DNA of 64,000 nucleotides from Arthrobacter globiformis NBRC 12137 (GCF_000238915.1 NZ_BAEG01000008.1:1-64000), one strand, 5' to 3'; numbered from the stretch's first letter, positions 31,516-41,180 are shown. The notes: generated from the sequence alone by a model not told the origin. Program-made: numbers and translations.

Positions 31516-32340
31516 ATGGTGGTCCCGATGAACCCCGCTGGCCGCGCTTCATGGCCCGCCGCCCATCGGCTCGCGGTGTTCTTCGCCCTGGCGTTCGCCA
31601 TTTCCTGGCTGGTGTGGCCGCTGACCCTCCTCAACCCGAACAGCTCGCCGCTGATACCGTTCGGGCCTGCCCTGGCCGCGGCCATCACCGCCTTTCTCGC
31701 AGGCGGCAAGGCCGAGCTGCTGCAGCTGCTCCGGCAACTGGCCCGGTGGCGCGTGGCCGGCCGCTGGTATTTGGCCGCCGCGGGATTGCCCTGCCTTCTG
31801 GTGACGCTGTCGACCGGACTCACGGTCTCCGGCGGTGCGCCCGCCCCGGAGCTCGGACCCAACCCGGGCTGGTTCATGCTGCTGGGCACCTTCGCGTTCA
31901 CGCTGGTGACCGTCGGCCTCTTCGAGGAACTGGGCTGGCGCGGCTACGCCCTTCCGCTCCTGCAGCGGGACCGCCCGGCCCTTTCCGCAGCACTGCTCCT
32001 TGGGCTGGTGTGGGCGGCGTGGCACCTGCCGGAGCTGCTGTCCGATCCCACCGGGCAGCGCCCGCCGCTTCCGTTCCTGCTCATGGTCCTGGCGCAGTCC
32101 GTGCTGCTGGGCTGGCTCTACAACAGCAGCGGCAGCGTTCCCATCTGCATGGTCTTCCACGCCGCGTTCAACACCTCCGGCGCCCTGGTCTTTCCCGCCC
32201 TGCTGGGGCCTGACTACCTCACGCTCTGGTGGACTGTGGCGCTCCTGCATGTCCTGGCCGCGCTGGTGGTCATCGCCGTCGCCGGGCCCCTCCGGCTGGC
32301 CCGCACCCTTGACATGAACCCCTCCCATGGGATTACCTAA
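31516..32340 (+). CDS. CPBP intramembrane metalloprotease
   Basis: A 274-aa protein with about seven or eight membrane helices and the CPBP (Abi) motifs: Glu-Glu-Leu-Gly-Trp-Arg-Gly near residue 140, a Trp-His in 'WAAWHLP', and Phe-His-Ala-Ala-Phe-Asn near residue 220. The two Glu and two His form the metal site. Relatives cut prenylated proteins or modulate bacteriocin and envelope proteins; the substrate here is unknown. ATG 31528 is an alternative start. A PaaR-type site overlaps the stop and leads to paaI. Confidence 0.9.
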   Translation: MVVPMNPAGRASWPAAHRLAVFFALAFAISWLVWPLTLLNPNSSPLIPFGPALAAAITAFLAGGKAELLQLLRQLARWRVAGRWYLAAAGLPCLLVTLSTGLTVSGGAPAPELGPNPGWFMLLGTFAFTLVTVGLFEELGWRGYALPLLQRDRPALSAALLLGLVWAAWHLPELLSDPTGQRPPLPFLLMVLAQSVLLGWLYNSSGSVPICMVFHAAFNTSGALVFPALLGPDYLTLWWTVALLHVLAALVVIAVAGPLRLARTLDMNPSHGIT

Positions 32341-32355
32341 TGAACATTCGGTAAA
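32332..32355. promoter_or_regulatory. PaaR operator-like site 1
   Basis: ATTACC-N12-GGTAAA, 22 bases before the paaI ATG, with GAACATTC in the middle. It matches sites at 36705, 41057 and 51870 and also covers the last codons of the CPBP gene. Confidence 0.6.
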
Positions 32356-32376
32356 TAAAGCTGGAGGCAACGACGC

Positions 32377-32820
32377 ATGGCTGAAACGGCAATCCCCGGT
32401 GTGGCCCACCACATCCTTGAGAACGACTACGCCTCGGAATGGATGGGCATCGAAGTCCTCACCCTCAGCGACGGCCACGCAACCATCCGGATGACCCTCC
32501 GGCAGGAAATGCTCAACGGCTTCGGCATGGCCCACGGCGGAATGATCTTCGCCTTCGCAGACTCCGCGTTCGCCCTCGCCTGCAACCCCGCGTCGCCCGC
32601 CGACCCCGACAGCATCACCGTTGCTGCCGGCGTCGACATCAACTTCCTCAAGCCGGCCTACCAGGGCCAGGTGATCACCGCCGTCGCCGACCGCCGCTCC
32701 AGCGCGGGCCGCAGCGGCCTCTACGACATCCAGATCTTCGCTGCCGATCCCGGCGCCCAGCTGCCGGGGGAACTCATTGCAGAGTTCCGCGGACGCAGCC
32801 GTACCATCTCCAAGAAGTAG
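32377..32820 (+). CDS. paaI: hydroxyphenylacetyl-CoA thioesterase PaaI
   Basis: A 147-aa hotdog thioesterase. The catalytic signature 'NGFGMAHGGMIFAFADSAFA' is near residues 47-66 with the general base Asp. PaaI hydrolyses ring-hydroxylated phenylacetyl-CoA and other dead-end CoA thioesters to free CoA in the phenylacetate pathway. GGAGG precedes the ATG. It is followed after 10 bases by paaK, so the two form an operon under the PaaR-type site at 32332. Confidence 0.93.
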   Translation: MAETAIPGVAHHILENDYASEWMGIEVLTLSDGHATIRMTLRQEMLNGFGMAHGGMIFAFADSAFALACNPASPADPDSITVAAGVDINFLKPAYQGQVITAVADRRSSAGRSGLYDIQIFAADPGAQLPGELIAEFRGRSRTISKK

Positions 32821-32830
32821 GAAGCAGACC

Positions 32831-34204
32831 ATGACCCTCCACGCCCCTGAACCCGCTGTCGCCGCGCCCACCGAGACCGGAGCGCACCCCACCGGCGCCG
32901 CCCTCGACCCCGAGGAGACCATGTCCCGGGACCAGCTCGAGGCGCTCCAGCTCAGCCGGCTCCAGCACACCGTGACGTACGCGTACGACCGCGTTCCGCT
33001 CTACAAGCGCAAGTTCGACGACGCCGGCATCCACCCCTCGGACCTGCGCGAACTCGCCGACCTTGGCAACTTCCCCTTCACCACCAAGGAGGACCTGCGC
33101 CAGGAGTACCCGTTCGGCATGTTCGCCGTCCCGCAGAGCGAAGTGGCCCGCGTGCACGCCAGCTCCGGCACCACGGGCCGGCCCACCGTCGTCGGCTACA
33201 CCAAGCAGGACCTTGCCGACTGGGCCAAACTGGTGGCCCGGTGCCTCCGTGCCTCCGGTGTCCGCCCTGGCATGAAGGTCCACAATGCCTACGGCTACGG
33301 CCTCTTCACCGGCGGGCTGGGCGCCCATGCCGGCGCGGAAGCCCTGGGCTGCACGGTGATTCCGATGTCCGGCGGGCAGACCGAGCGCCAGATCCAGCTC
33401 ATCCAGGACTTCGAGCCGGACGCCATCCTGGCCACGCCCACGTACCTGCTCACCATCGCCGATGCCATGGCCCACATGGGAATCGATCCCACCTCCACAT
33501 CGCTGAAGTACGCAGTGCTCGGCGCCGAACCGTGGACGCAGGAGATGCGCCACGAGCTTGAAGTCACCATGAACATCAAGGCCTGCGACATCTACGGGCT
33601 CTCGGAAGTCATGGGACCGGGCGTTGCCGGCGAATGCGTGGAGACCCAGGACGGCAGCCACATCTGGGAGGACCACTTCCGGCCGGAAATCATCGACCCC
33701 TTTAACCCCGACCCGGGCAAGGAAAACGTACTGGGTGACGGCGAGCACGGCGAACTGGTGTTCACCTCGCTCACCAAGGAAGCCCTGCCGATCATCCGCT
33801 ACCGCACCAAGGACCTCACCCGGCTGCTCCCCGGCACCGCCCGCCCGGCGCACCGCCGGATGGGACGCATCACGGGCCGCAGCGACGACATGATCATCCT
33901 CCGCGGCGTGAACCTCTTCCCGTCCCAGATCGAGGAAATCGCACTGCGTATCCCCGAGCTCAGCCCGCACTTCCAGCTGGTGCTCACCCGGCCGGAGGGC
34001 CAGCGCATGGACCAGCTGACCGTGAAGATCGAGCGCCGTGACAATGTCACCGCCGCGGACAGCACGACGGCGGCCCGCACCCTGCAGGAGCAGATCAAGA
34101 TCCACGTGGGTTCTTCATGCACGGTGGACGTGGTGGAGCCCGGCTCGCTCGAGCGATCCAGCGGCAAGCTGCGCCGGATCTACGACATGCGCCCGAAGGG
34201 GTAG
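32831..34204 (+). CDS. paaK: phenylacetate-CoA ligase
   Basis: A 457-aa adenylating enzyme. The nucleotide loop 'SSGTTGRPT' is near residue 112, with 'YGLSEVMGPG' and 'YRTKDLT' motifs and the C-terminal Lys in 'RSSGKLRRIYD'. It activates phenylacetate to phenylacetyl-CoA with ATP, the first step of aerobic phenylacetate breakdown. The N-terminal 30 residues before 'LDPEETMSRDQL' are Pro/Ala-rich and variable. ATG 32831 is the only start with correct context. It is the second gene of paaIK. Confidence 0.96.
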   Translation: MTLHAPEPAVAAPTETGAHPTGAALDPEETMSRDQLEALQLSRLQHTVTYAYDRVPLYKRKFDDAGIHPSDLRELADLGNFPFTTKEDLRQEYPFGMFAVPQSEVARVHASSGTTGRPTVVGYTKQDLADWAKLVARCLRASGVRPGMKVHNAYGYGLFTGGLGAHAGAEALGCTVIPMSGGQTERQIQLIQDFEPDAILATPTYLLTIADAMAHMGIDPTSTSLKYAVLGAEPWTQEMRHELEVTMNIKACDIYGLSEVMGPGVAGECVETQDGSHIWEDHFRPEIIDPFNPDPGKENVLGDGEHGELVFTSLTKEALPIIRYRTKDLTRLLPGTARPAHRRMGRITGRSDDMIILRGVNLFPSQIEEIALRIPELSPHFQLVLTRPEGQRMDQLTVKIERRDNVTAADSTTAARTLQEQIKIHVGSSCTVDVVEPGSLERSSGKLRRIYDMRPKG

Positions 34205-34232
34205 CCTCCGGGCGCACGTCTTCAGCGGCAGG

Positions 34233-36422
34233 TCACGGCGTGATCGACCAGCCGAACATCATGGCGTGGTCCTCGTGGGCCAGGTTATGGCAGTGCGCCA
34301 CGTACGGTCCCACAAAGTCCCGGAACCCGCGGTAGAGGATCACCGACTCGCCCGGATCAAGCGCGGCCAGGTCTTCCTTCGAAACGTCGTCGGGGTGCCC
34401 CGGATCCCCTCCACGGGTCACGTCCTTGCCATTGCGCATGACCGTGCGGTGTTCCTCCATGTGCAGGTGGAACGGATGCACCCAGCCACCGCCGCCGTTG
34501 CGGACCTCCCACAGGTTGAAGCTTCCCTTCCTCTGCTGGGCCAGGGGTGTGCGTCCGGCGGGATTCCTCAGGCTAGCGGCCACCGCCGCAGGGTCGAAGG
34601 GCTTGCCGTTGATGAGCCACTCGGTCTCCCCTCCCAGGGCGCCGCGCTTCACTTCGAAGATCATCCGGTTGTCCATCATGCTCTGCCAGTTGCCCGGCAG
34701 CGGCGGAAGCGGCCGGAGTGCCGTGGGGATCTGGCTGTCGTCCGGCGCGCTGTCTCCGATCACGAATTTGAGCACCGGAACCTTGTACTTGGGATCGGGG
34801 AAGAAGCGGGACGAGTTGGACCACATCCGGCCGTTGGGCATCTTCATCACGTTGGTCAGGTAGACGACGTCGCCCTTGGTGGTGGGCGTGCCGTCCTGGT
34901 ACCGGGTGAAATCGATGATGACTTCGCGGCGCTTTGCGGGCCACAGTTCAAAGGAATCACGCTTGATCGGGAACGGCAGCAGCCCGCCGTCGGACGCGAT
35001 CTGGGTGAACTGCATGCACTGCTGGGCGTCCGGGACGCGGTACTGGCCCTGGAGCTCGTCATCCACGTAGCCCAGCGACGCCGACGACTTCGGGCCCAGC
35101 GTCGAGCTCATCAGCCTGAACTCGTAGATCCGCGAGACGGAGGCGTCCAGGAACCGGAATCGGTACTTGCGCCGCTTCACCTCCAGCACAGGGAAGGCCG
35201 TGCCGTTGACCGTGCAGATATCGCCGACGAAGCCGTGGTTGGGGAAGTGCTTGTAGAACGTCTTGCCCCACCACTCCGGGTGCTCGGCCGGGTTCTTCGC
35301 GGCCGGGAACTCGCCCTGCACGTCGTGGATGTCCTTGTGGATGGTGGTCCCGTCATCGAGGCGGACGTCGGAGAAGGCCAGCGGAATGTCGTACTTGACG
35401 TCGAAAGACCCATCGGGGTTGTTGGTGCGGACGCCGGGCAGCCGCAGCCCCTGCCGCTCGTCGCCCATGTCCATGCCGTTCTTCGGATCGTAGATGGGGT
35501 AGAGGCCCACCAGGCCCTTGTAGACGTTCGAGCCGGTGTGGTCCATCGTGTGATCGTGGAACCAGAAGAAGCTCTGCTTTTCCCGGTCGTCGCCGCCGGC
35601 AGGCCAGTTCAGGTACAGGTTGTCGACGAACATCTTCGGCAGGAAGCCCGGGCGCTTTGGCCCGGCCACCATTGAGTAATGCGGGTTTCCGTCACTTTCC
35701 GGCGCGGTATGGCCGTTGTGCAGGTGGGTCAGGAAGGACCAGTCGGGCGAGCCGAAGTCCTGGCGGTCCAGGTTCAGCGGATTCTCATCCAGATGGTTCT
35801 CGAACCGGACCAGGACGGGCCTGCCGTACTCGGCATTGATCATGGGCCCGGGGAAGGTGCCATTGAACGCATAGATGGTGCTCAGCGGAAGCGTGCGTCT
35901 GGTGCCTGCGGGATACTTCCTGCGGTTCGCGTCGAAGGATTCCGTGGGTTCGCCCTCGTCGTCAATGGGCAGCACCTGGGACGTTGTGAACGCGTGGGCC
36001 CGGACCAGCACGTTGATCTTGTAGACGATCGGGTCCGGGTAGCCGATCCGGCTGGGCCAGAGCTGGTGCTGTTCGTTGCGCAGCGAGTTCTGCTGGCCCG
36101 GTCCGGGTCCTGGCGGGTTGCTCCACGTATCCACCACTGATTTCGGCACCGGGGCCAGCGCCTTGGGGATCGGCAGCGGGTCCCTGAACGGCGTCAGGAT
36201 CAGCGGGCTTGTGGGGTACTTTTCAATGTAGAACACGGTGTCGCTAAGCGCCGTTGACGTCGCGGCGAAGGCGCCGTCGGGCGAAAGCAGCCCCCTTTGG
36301 GCGAGCAGCGGACCGGCCCAGGTGTGTGCGGCTGCGAGCGCCGCTCCCGCTCCCCCGGCCGCGCCCAGGCGAAACAGCGTGCGGCGCCTCAGCCCGTTGG
36401 TGTTTGCAGATTCTTCAGACAT
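34233..36422 (-). CDS. multicopper oxidase, Tat-exported
   Basis: A 729-aa oxidase. A twin-arginine signal (Arg-Arg-Arg-Thr-Leu-Phe-Arg) opens it. The copper ligands appear in four clusters: His-Leu-His-Asn-Gly-His, His-Asp-His-Thr-Met-Asp-His-Thr, His-Pro-Phe-His-Leu-His and the C-terminal His-Cys-His-Asn-Leu-Ala-His-Glu-Asp-His with an axial Met. It resembles phenoxazinone synthase/bilirubin oxidase-like enzymes (PhsA/CotA group), which oxidise phenols and o-aminophenols with oxygen. ATG 36422 has GGAGG eight bases upstream. It is convergent with paaK and lies just beside paaR, but no PaaR site is near its start. Confidence 0.93.
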   Translation of the reverse strand: MSEESANTNGLRRRTLFRLGAAGGAGAALAAAHTWAGPLLAQRGLLSPDGAFAATSTALSDTVFYIEKYPTSPLILTPFRDPLPIPKALAPVPKSVVDTWSNPPGPGPGQQNSLRNEQHQLWPSRIGYPDPIVYKINVLVRAHAFTTSQVLPIDDEGEPTESFDANRRKYPAGTRRTLPLSTIYAFNGTFPGPMINAEYGRPVLVRFENHLDENPLNLDRQDFGSPDWSFLTHLHNGHTAPESDGNPHYSMVAGPKRPGFLPKMFVDNLYLNWPAGGDDREKQSFFWFHDHTMDHTGSNVYKGLVGLYPIYDPKNGMDMGDERQGLRLPGVRTNNPDGSFDVKYDIPLAFSDVRLDDGTTIHKDIHDVQGEFPAAKNPAEHPEWWGKTFYKHFPNHGFVGDICTVNGTAFPVLEVKRRKYRFRFLDASVSRIYEFRLMSSTLGPKSSASLGYVDDELQGQYRVPDAQQCMQFTQIASDGGLLPFPIKRDSFELWPAKRREVIIDFTRYQDGTPTTKGDVVYLTNVMKMPNGRMWSNSSRFFPDPKYKVPVLKFVIGDSAPDDSQIPTALRPLPPLPGNWQSMMDNRMIFEVKRGALGGETEWLINGKPFDPAAVAASLRNPAGRTPLAQQRKGSFNLWEVRNGGGGWVHPFHLHMEEHRTVMRNGKDVTRGGDPGHPDDVSKEDLAALDPGESVILYRGFRDFVGPYVAHCHNLAHEDHAMMFGWSITP

Positions 36423-36704
36423 GCTCAGTGCCTCCTTGGCATGGGGCACATGCCAATTCCATTGCCCCGGTCGTCATCCCAATGTGTGGTTCTGAGACCG
36501 AACACTGACCACGGGGACCTCCTTGTCCCGATGGTCAGCTTTGCCGCACTGATTCCCCTGGCGAAACTGTGGGGGTCGGACCTTGGGGAAAGGCTGATGG
36601 CCGGCCGCGCAGACCCTCCGAATGGGCGGTCTGCCGACGGTGTTAGCAGCCGGGCCGCCCGAGCAGGCCCGGCTATGGTGCTTTGTGTTTTCGCGCGTGC
36701 CGTA

Positions 36705-36728
36705 ATTACCGAACGTTCATGAGAAAAT
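36705..36728. promoter_or_regulatory. PaaR operator-like site 2
   Basis: ATTACC-N12-GAAAAT with GAACGTTC in the middle, ending 7 bases before the paaR ATG, as expected for self-control. The gap 36423-36735 holds only this site and the oxidase ribosome site. Confidence 0.6.
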
Positions 36729-36735
36729 AGCCCGT

Positions 36736-37353
36736 ATGCCCAGTACAGCAGCCAGCCCAGCAGCCCCCACCAAGCGCGGCCGTCCCGGCTACGACCAGCA
36801 GTCCGTGCTGCTGATCGCCGTCGACGTCTTCAACCGCCACGGCTACGATGCCACATCCATGGGCATTTTGGCGGAGAACCTCGGCATCTCCAAGTCGGCG
36901 ATCTACCATCATGTGCCGTCCAAGGGCGACCTGCTCAAGCTCGCCCTCGACCACGCGCTCGGCGGCCTGGAGGCCATTCTGGACCAGCCGGGGGCCACCT
37001 CGGGGGCGGCCGACGCACGGCTGGAGTTCGTGCTGCGCCAGACCATCGCCGTGCTGGTGGAACGTCTGCCTTTCGTCACGCTGCTGCTGCGGCTGCGCGG
37101 CAACACGGACATCGAACGCAACGCCATGGAACGCCGCCGCGCCTTCGACCACAAGGTGGCGGAACTGATCTCGGCTGCCCGCGACGAGGGATCGCTGCGC
37201 CAGGACATCGACCCCCGCACCGTCACCCGTCTCCTGTTCGGGACGATCAACTCAATCGTCGAGTGGTACAAGCCGGGCGGTTCCCTCTCGCCGGAAAAGC
37301 TGGCCGACGACGTCATCAGCATGGCGTTCGACGGCCTGCACGCGAAACCCTGA
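36736..37353 (+). CDS. paaR: TetR-family regulator, likely PaaR
   Basis: A 205-aa regulator. The helix-turn-helix is at about residues 22-70 ('RGRPGYDQQSVLLIAVDVF', then Ile-Ser-Lys-Ser-Ala-Ile-Tyr-His-His). The C-terminal ligand domain is helical. In relatives PaaR represses paa genes until phenylacetyl-CoA binds. The assignment rests on its own upstream site and on matching sites at three paa units in this window. There is no ribosome site at the usual place, so the message may be leaderless. Confidence 0.85.
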   Translation: MPSTAASPAAPTKRGRPGYDQQSVLLIAVDVFNRHGYDATSMGILAENLGISKSAIYHHVPSKGDLLKLALDHALGGLEAILDQPGATSGAADARLEFVLRQTIAVLVERLPFVTLLLRLRGNTDIERNAMERRRAFDHKVAELISAARDEGSLRQDIDPRTVTRLLFGTINSIVEWYKPGGSLSPEKLADDVISMAFDGLHAKP

Positions 37354-37407
37354 CAGGCTGGAAATTAGGCGTTGACGCCCGGGCATACTGATGCCCACCC
37401 TGAATGC

Positions 37408-38241
37408 ATGGCCACGAAACTGTCGGAACTTCTGTTCGGCGCCTTTCCTGATCTCCGGTACCAGCCCACACCCAAGAGGATCAGGGCGGGAATCGACGGG
37501 AGTCCCGTCGTCGATACCCAGGAAGCGCTCCTGGTCTGGGAACCGAAGCGCGTCACTCCCGTGTACGCCGTTCCCGAGAAGGATCTGCTGGCACGGCTCG
37601 AGCCGCCCGCAGCAGAAGGGGACGCCGGTCCGGACGAGTATCCCGTCCGGCTGATGGCCGACGCCCCGCCGGCGCTGGACCCGCGGACCGGGTTCCGGCG
37701 GCACACTGCGGCGGGCGAGGAGCTCGACGTCGTGGCATCCGCCTTCAGCGTGCCCCGGGCGGCGTTCCGGCCCTCGGATCCGGATCTGGCGGGCTACGTC
37801 GTGCTGGATTTCGGCGCGTTCCACTGGCTCGAGGACCACGAGGAGATCATCGGGCACCCCCGGGACCCGTTCCACCGCGTGGACATCCGCGCCACGCTGC
37901 GGCACATCGCAGTGAAGCTCGACGGCGTGGTGCTGGCCGATACCGTCGGAGCCCACCTGCTGTACGAGACACTGCTCCCCGTCCGGTACTACATACCGCC
38001 CGAGGACGTCCGGCTTGACCTGCTCGAGACCAGCCCGCGCAGGACCGTCTGCCCTTATAAGGGCGAGGCCAGGTACTGGAGCTACCCGGAGTCTGCCAAG
38101 GGCAAGAACATCGCCTGGGCCTACGACTCGCGGTTCATCGACGCGCGGCAGATCCACGGGCTGGTCTGTTTCTTCAACGAGCGGGCCGACGTGTTCGTGG
38201 ACGGCGAGCAGCAGGAGCATCCGTTAACCCCCTGGTCCTAA
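37408..38241 (+). CDS. DUF427 double-domain protein
   Basis: A 277-aa protein with two DUF427-type halves: residues about 15-80 ('RAGIDGSPVVDTQEALLVWEP') and 165-260 ('VKLDGVVLADTVGAHLLYETLLPVRYYIPPEDV', Cys-Pro-Tyr-Lys-Gly). Family members are small-barrel proteins of unknown function, sometimes near nucleotide-handling genes. ATG 37408 was chosen as the first with fitting codon use. It is followed by a repeat-type terminator. No link to paa is evident except position. Confidence 0.9.
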   Translation: MATKLSELLFGAFPDLRYQPTPKRIRAGIDGSPVVDTQEALLVWEPKRVTPVYAVPEKDLLARLEPPAAEGDAGPDEYPVRLMADAPPALDPRTGFRRHTAAGEELDVVASAFSVPRAAFRPSDPDLAGYVVLDFGAFHWLEDHEEIIGHPRDPFHRVDIRATLRHIAVKLDGVVLADTVGAHLLYETLLPVRYYIPPEDVRLDLLETSPRRTVCPYKGEARYWSYPESAKGKNIAWAYDSRFIDARQIHGLVCFFNERADVFVDGEQQEHPLTPWS

Positions 38242-38242
38242 C

Positions 38243-38304
38243 GCTCCCTCACCTCTCGCCGGCCAAAACCAAACCCTCCCTCACCTAGGTGAGGAAGGGT
38301 TTGG
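38243..38304. repeat. 32-bp repeat unit joined to a terminator stem
   Basis: GCTCCCTCAC at 38243 is repeated 32 bases later (CCTCCCTCAC). The second copy is the left arm of a palindrome (38269-38286 with 38287-38304, one mismatch). It relates to the array at 6384-6646 and probably ends both flanking genes. Confidence 0.7.
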
Positions 38305-38341
38305 GAACATCCGGCCGTGGGACGGATCAGAGTGGGACGGA

Positions 38342-38749
38342 TCAGAGCTGATACTCAGCCTGCGTTCCAAGCCTTTCGTGAATGCAGAGGATGTTGTTTT
38401 CGGTATCCATGAACCAGGCGCATTTCTCGGCCTCGGTTGAACAGATGTGGTGATCGGTCTTCAGATCAGGGAGGTCATAGTCCTGGAACCGAACGCCCCT
38501 GGACTCCATGTCCTGGACGGTCCGTTCGATGTCCGTGACCTCGAAACTCAATGTGGTGTGCTCGGAATGCTTTCCGTCTTTGACAGGCATCAGCTGCAGC
38601 ATGGGGCCGTCAGCGTTGCCGAATAAATCGCTTCCATCTTCAGCCTTGCCGCGGTGTGGGAGGCCCAACGTTTCCGCGTAAAATCCGCGGGCGCGGTCCG
38701 GATCATCGACAGGCAGGATGGTTGTGGCTGTTCTAAGTGCTAGGGTCAT
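38342..38749 (-). CDS. VOC (glyoxalase-like) protein
   Basis: A 135-aa single-unit vicinal-oxygen-chelate protein with two beta-alpha-beta-beta-beta modules. The opening strand 'TTILPVDDPDRARGFYAETLGL' and a late 'AWFMDTENNILCIHE' are typical. Metal ligands are partly visible (Glu near 'SEHTTLSFEV', Glu at the end). Members are metal-dependent dioxygenases, isomerases or antibiotic-binding proteins; the substrate is unknown. ATG 38749 has GGAGG seven bases upstream. Confidence 0.85.
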   Translation of the reverse strand: MTLALRTATTILPVDDPDRARGFYAETLGLPHRGKAEDGSDLFGNADGPMLQLMPVKDGKHSEHTTLSFEVTDIERTVQDMESRGVRFQDYDLPDLKTDHHICSTEAEKCAWFMDTENNILCIHERLGTQAEYQL

Positions 38750-38897
38750 TTCGCCACCTCCTACGGGGGTCATTTTACGCCCGGGCAACCCCGAAAGATC
38801 AGGGGAAATTCCACTCTGCCGGGCCGTGCTGAGGAAGCGTCGGGAAAAACCCGGCAAGACCTGAGGACGCATCCGGAAAGACCCGGCAGGGGCGGGG

Positions 38898-41009
38898 CTA
38901 CTTCTCCACGAGAGTGAGGACGTCGTAGGTGGCCACGATTTCGTCGTTCTGGTTGGTCAGGACGGCGTCCCAGGCCACCTCGCCGTACTCGTCGGTCTCG
39001 CGCGGGGTAATCTTCTTGGCCGTCAGCGTCACCCGGATGGAGTCGCCCGCAGCCACAGGGGTGATGAAGCGCAGGTTCTCCAGCCCGTAGTTGGCCAGGA
39101 CCGGCCCCGGGGCAGGCTCCACGAACAGCCCGGCGCCCCACGCGAGCAGCAGGTAGCCGTGCGCCACAATGCCCGGGAAGAACGGGTTGGCTTCCGCGGC
39201 TTCCTGGTTGGTGTGGGCGTAGAACGTGTCGCCGGTGGAGTTGGCGAAGGCGGTGATGTCCTCGAGGGTGACTTGGCGCAGGTCGGAGCGGACGGCGTCG
39301 CCGATCCGCAGGGATTCCAGCGACTTACGGAACGGGTGGGTGCCCTCGGTTTCCACTGTGAAGTTGCGGTCGGCACCCGTGTGCCAGATCCCGGTCACGG
39401 CGGTCAGCATGTTGGGCGAGCCCTGGATGGCGGTGCGCTGCATGTGGTGCATCACCGAGCGGATGCCGCCAAGTTCTTCGCCGCCGCCGGCACGTCCCGG
39501 CCCGCCGTGGACCAGGTGCGGGACGGGCGAACCATGGCCGGTGGACGATCGCGCGTCCTCACGGTTCAGCATGAGCACGCGGCCGTGGTGGGCCGCGATC
39601 CCCGTGACCAGTTCCCGCGCCACGGACGGGTCGTTCGTGCAGACCGACGCCACCAGCGAACCGCCGCCGCGGGCGGCGAGCCGGACGGCGTCGGGAATGT
39701 CCTTGTACCCGATCACCGACGACACCGGGCCGAACGCCTCCAGCGAGTGGACCGGCTCGGCTTCGGCGTCGGCCCAGCTGAGCACCACGGGGGACATGAA
39801 GGCACCGCCTTCGACGACGCCCTTGGCGCCGTCCGCCCGGGTGACCGACGGCGAATCAAGGGTTCCGTACGCAAGCTCGCCGCCGGCGTCGAGCATGGAC
39901 TGCACGGCAGCCCGGACATCGGCGAGCTGCTCAAGGGAGGCGAGCGCACCCATGGTGACGCCCTCGGCCCGGGGATCGCCCAGCACTACGCGCTGTTCCA
40001 CCCGGGCGCCGATGGCGGAAACGACGGCGGGCACCAGGTCCTGCGGAACGATGGCGCGGCGGACCGCGGTGCACTTCTGGCCGGCCTTGACCGTGATCTC
40101 GGTGACCACGGACTTGATGAACGCGTCGAACTCCGGCGTGCCCTCGACGGCGTCCGGGCCCAGGATGGCGGCGTTCAATGAGTCGGTCTCGGAGGTGAAC
40201 CGCACGCCGCCCAGCACCACATTGGGGTGCGACTTCAGGGACTGCGCGGTGGATGCCGAACCGGTGAAGGCTACAAGGTCGCGGTAGTCCAGCACGTCCA
40301 GCAGCCCCCGGACAGAGCCCGAAATCAGCTGCAGCGAGCCCTTGGGCAGGATGTTGGATTCGATGATGGCCTTGACCACGGCCGCGGCAACGTAGCCCGT
40401 GGGGGTGGCCGGCTTGACGATGGTGGGAACACCGGCGATGAAGGCGGGAGCGAGCTTCTCCAGCATGCCCCAGACCGGGAAGTTGAAGGCGTTGATCTGC
40501 ACGGCGACGCCGGGGATGCGGGTGTAGATGTGCTCGCCGGCAAAGGAACCGTCCTTGGACAGCACCTCCATGGGCCCGTCCACCACCACCTGGGCGTTGG
40601 GCAGCTCGCGCCGGCCCTTGGAGCCGAACGTGAACAGCACGCCGATGCCGCCGTCGATGTCGATCATCGAGTCGATCTTGGTGGCGCCGGTCTGCGCAGA
40701 GAAGGCATAGAAGTGCTCGCGGCGCGCGTTCAGGTACTGCGCCAGCTCCTTGAGCTTGAGGGCACGCTGGTGGAAGGTCAGCTTGCCGAGTTCCGTTTGG
40801 CCTGTGGTGCGGCCGTAGTCCACGACGGCGGCCAGGTCCAGGCCGTCGGTGCTAACCTTCGCCAGGATCTCCCCCGTGCTCGCGTCCCGGACAGCGACGG
40901 CGGAAGCCGCCGAGCCGGCGTCGGGAGTCCACCAGGAATCCTGCACGAAACTGGGGACGGTTTCCACGGTGTCCAGGGTGGCCTCGGGGGCAGTGGCGGT
41001 GGTGGTCAT
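38898..41009 (-). CDS. paaZ: oxepin-CoA hydrolase / semialdehyde dehydrogenase PaaZ
   Basis: A 703-aa bifunctional enzyme. The N-terminal aldehyde dehydrogenase (to about residue 530) has the catalytic Cys313 in Gly-Gln-Lys-Cys-Thr and a Phe-Thr-Gly-Ser cofactor loop. The C-terminal MaoC-type hotdog hydratase has 'DTFYAHTNQEAAEANPFFPGIVAHGYL'. PaaZ opens the oxepin-CoA ring and oxidises the resulting aldehyde to 3-oxo-5,6-dehydrosuberyl-CoA. It is divergent from a thioesterase gene over the PaaR-type site at 41057. Confidence 0.96.
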   Translation of the reverse strand: MTTTATAPEATLDTVETVPSFVQDSWWTPDAGSAASAVAVRDASTGEILAKVSTDGLDLAAVVDYGRTTGQTELGKLTFHQRALKLKELAQYLNARREHFYAFSAQTGATKIDSMIDIDGGIGVLFTFGSKGRRELPNAQVVVDGPMEVLSKDGSFAGEHIYTRIPGVAVQINAFNFPVWGMLEKLAPAFIAGVPTIVKPATPTGYVAAAVVKAIIESNILPKGSLQLISGSVRGLLDVLDYRDLVAFTGSASTAQSLKSHPNVVLGGVRFTSETDSLNAAILGPDAVEGTPEFDAFIKSVVTEITVKAGQKCTAVRRAIVPQDLVPAVVSAIGARVEQRVVLGDPRAEGVTMGALASLEQLADVRAAVQSMLDAGGELAYGTLDSPSVTRADGAKGVVEGGAFMSPVVLSWADAEAEPVHSLEAFGPVSSVIGYKDIPDAVRLAARGGGSLVASVCTNDPSVARELVTGIAAHHGRVLMLNREDARSSTGHGSPVPHLVHGGPGRAGGGEELGGIRSVMHHMQRTAIQGSPNMLTAVTGIWHTGADRNFTVETEGTHPFRKSLESLRIGDAVRSDLRQVTLEDITAFANSTGDTFYAHTNQEAAEANPFFPGIVAHGYLLLAWGAGLFVEPAPGPVLANYGLENLRFITPVAAGDSIRVTLTAKKITPRETDEYGEVAWDAVLTNQNDEIVATYDVLTLVEK

Positions 41010-41056
41010 CGTTGACGGGTCCTTCCAACGGGGGACAAATCTGATCCGGCCAGAAC

Positions 41057-41080
41057 ATTACTGACCGTCCGTTCGGTAAT
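41057..41080. promoter_or_regulatory. PaaR operator-like site 3
   Basis: ATTACT-N12-GGTAAT with GACCGTCCGTTC in the middle lies between divergent paaZ and the thioesterase gene at 41181, 48 bases before the former. It is the most symmetric of the four. Confidence 0.65.
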
Positions 41081-41180
41081 ATGTCTACAGTACATGAATG
41101 TGCCCCGCTGCACACTAGTGGTGATTTCCCGCCGGCCACGGCGGGAACCGACGCGAATGAACCCCAACCGAGGAGAGCAC

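Noticed and set aside
32332..32355. Treating the paaI site as part of the CPBP gene only
   Set aside because: The match to three other PaaR-type sites and the distance to the paaI start favour a regulatory role despite the coding overlap.
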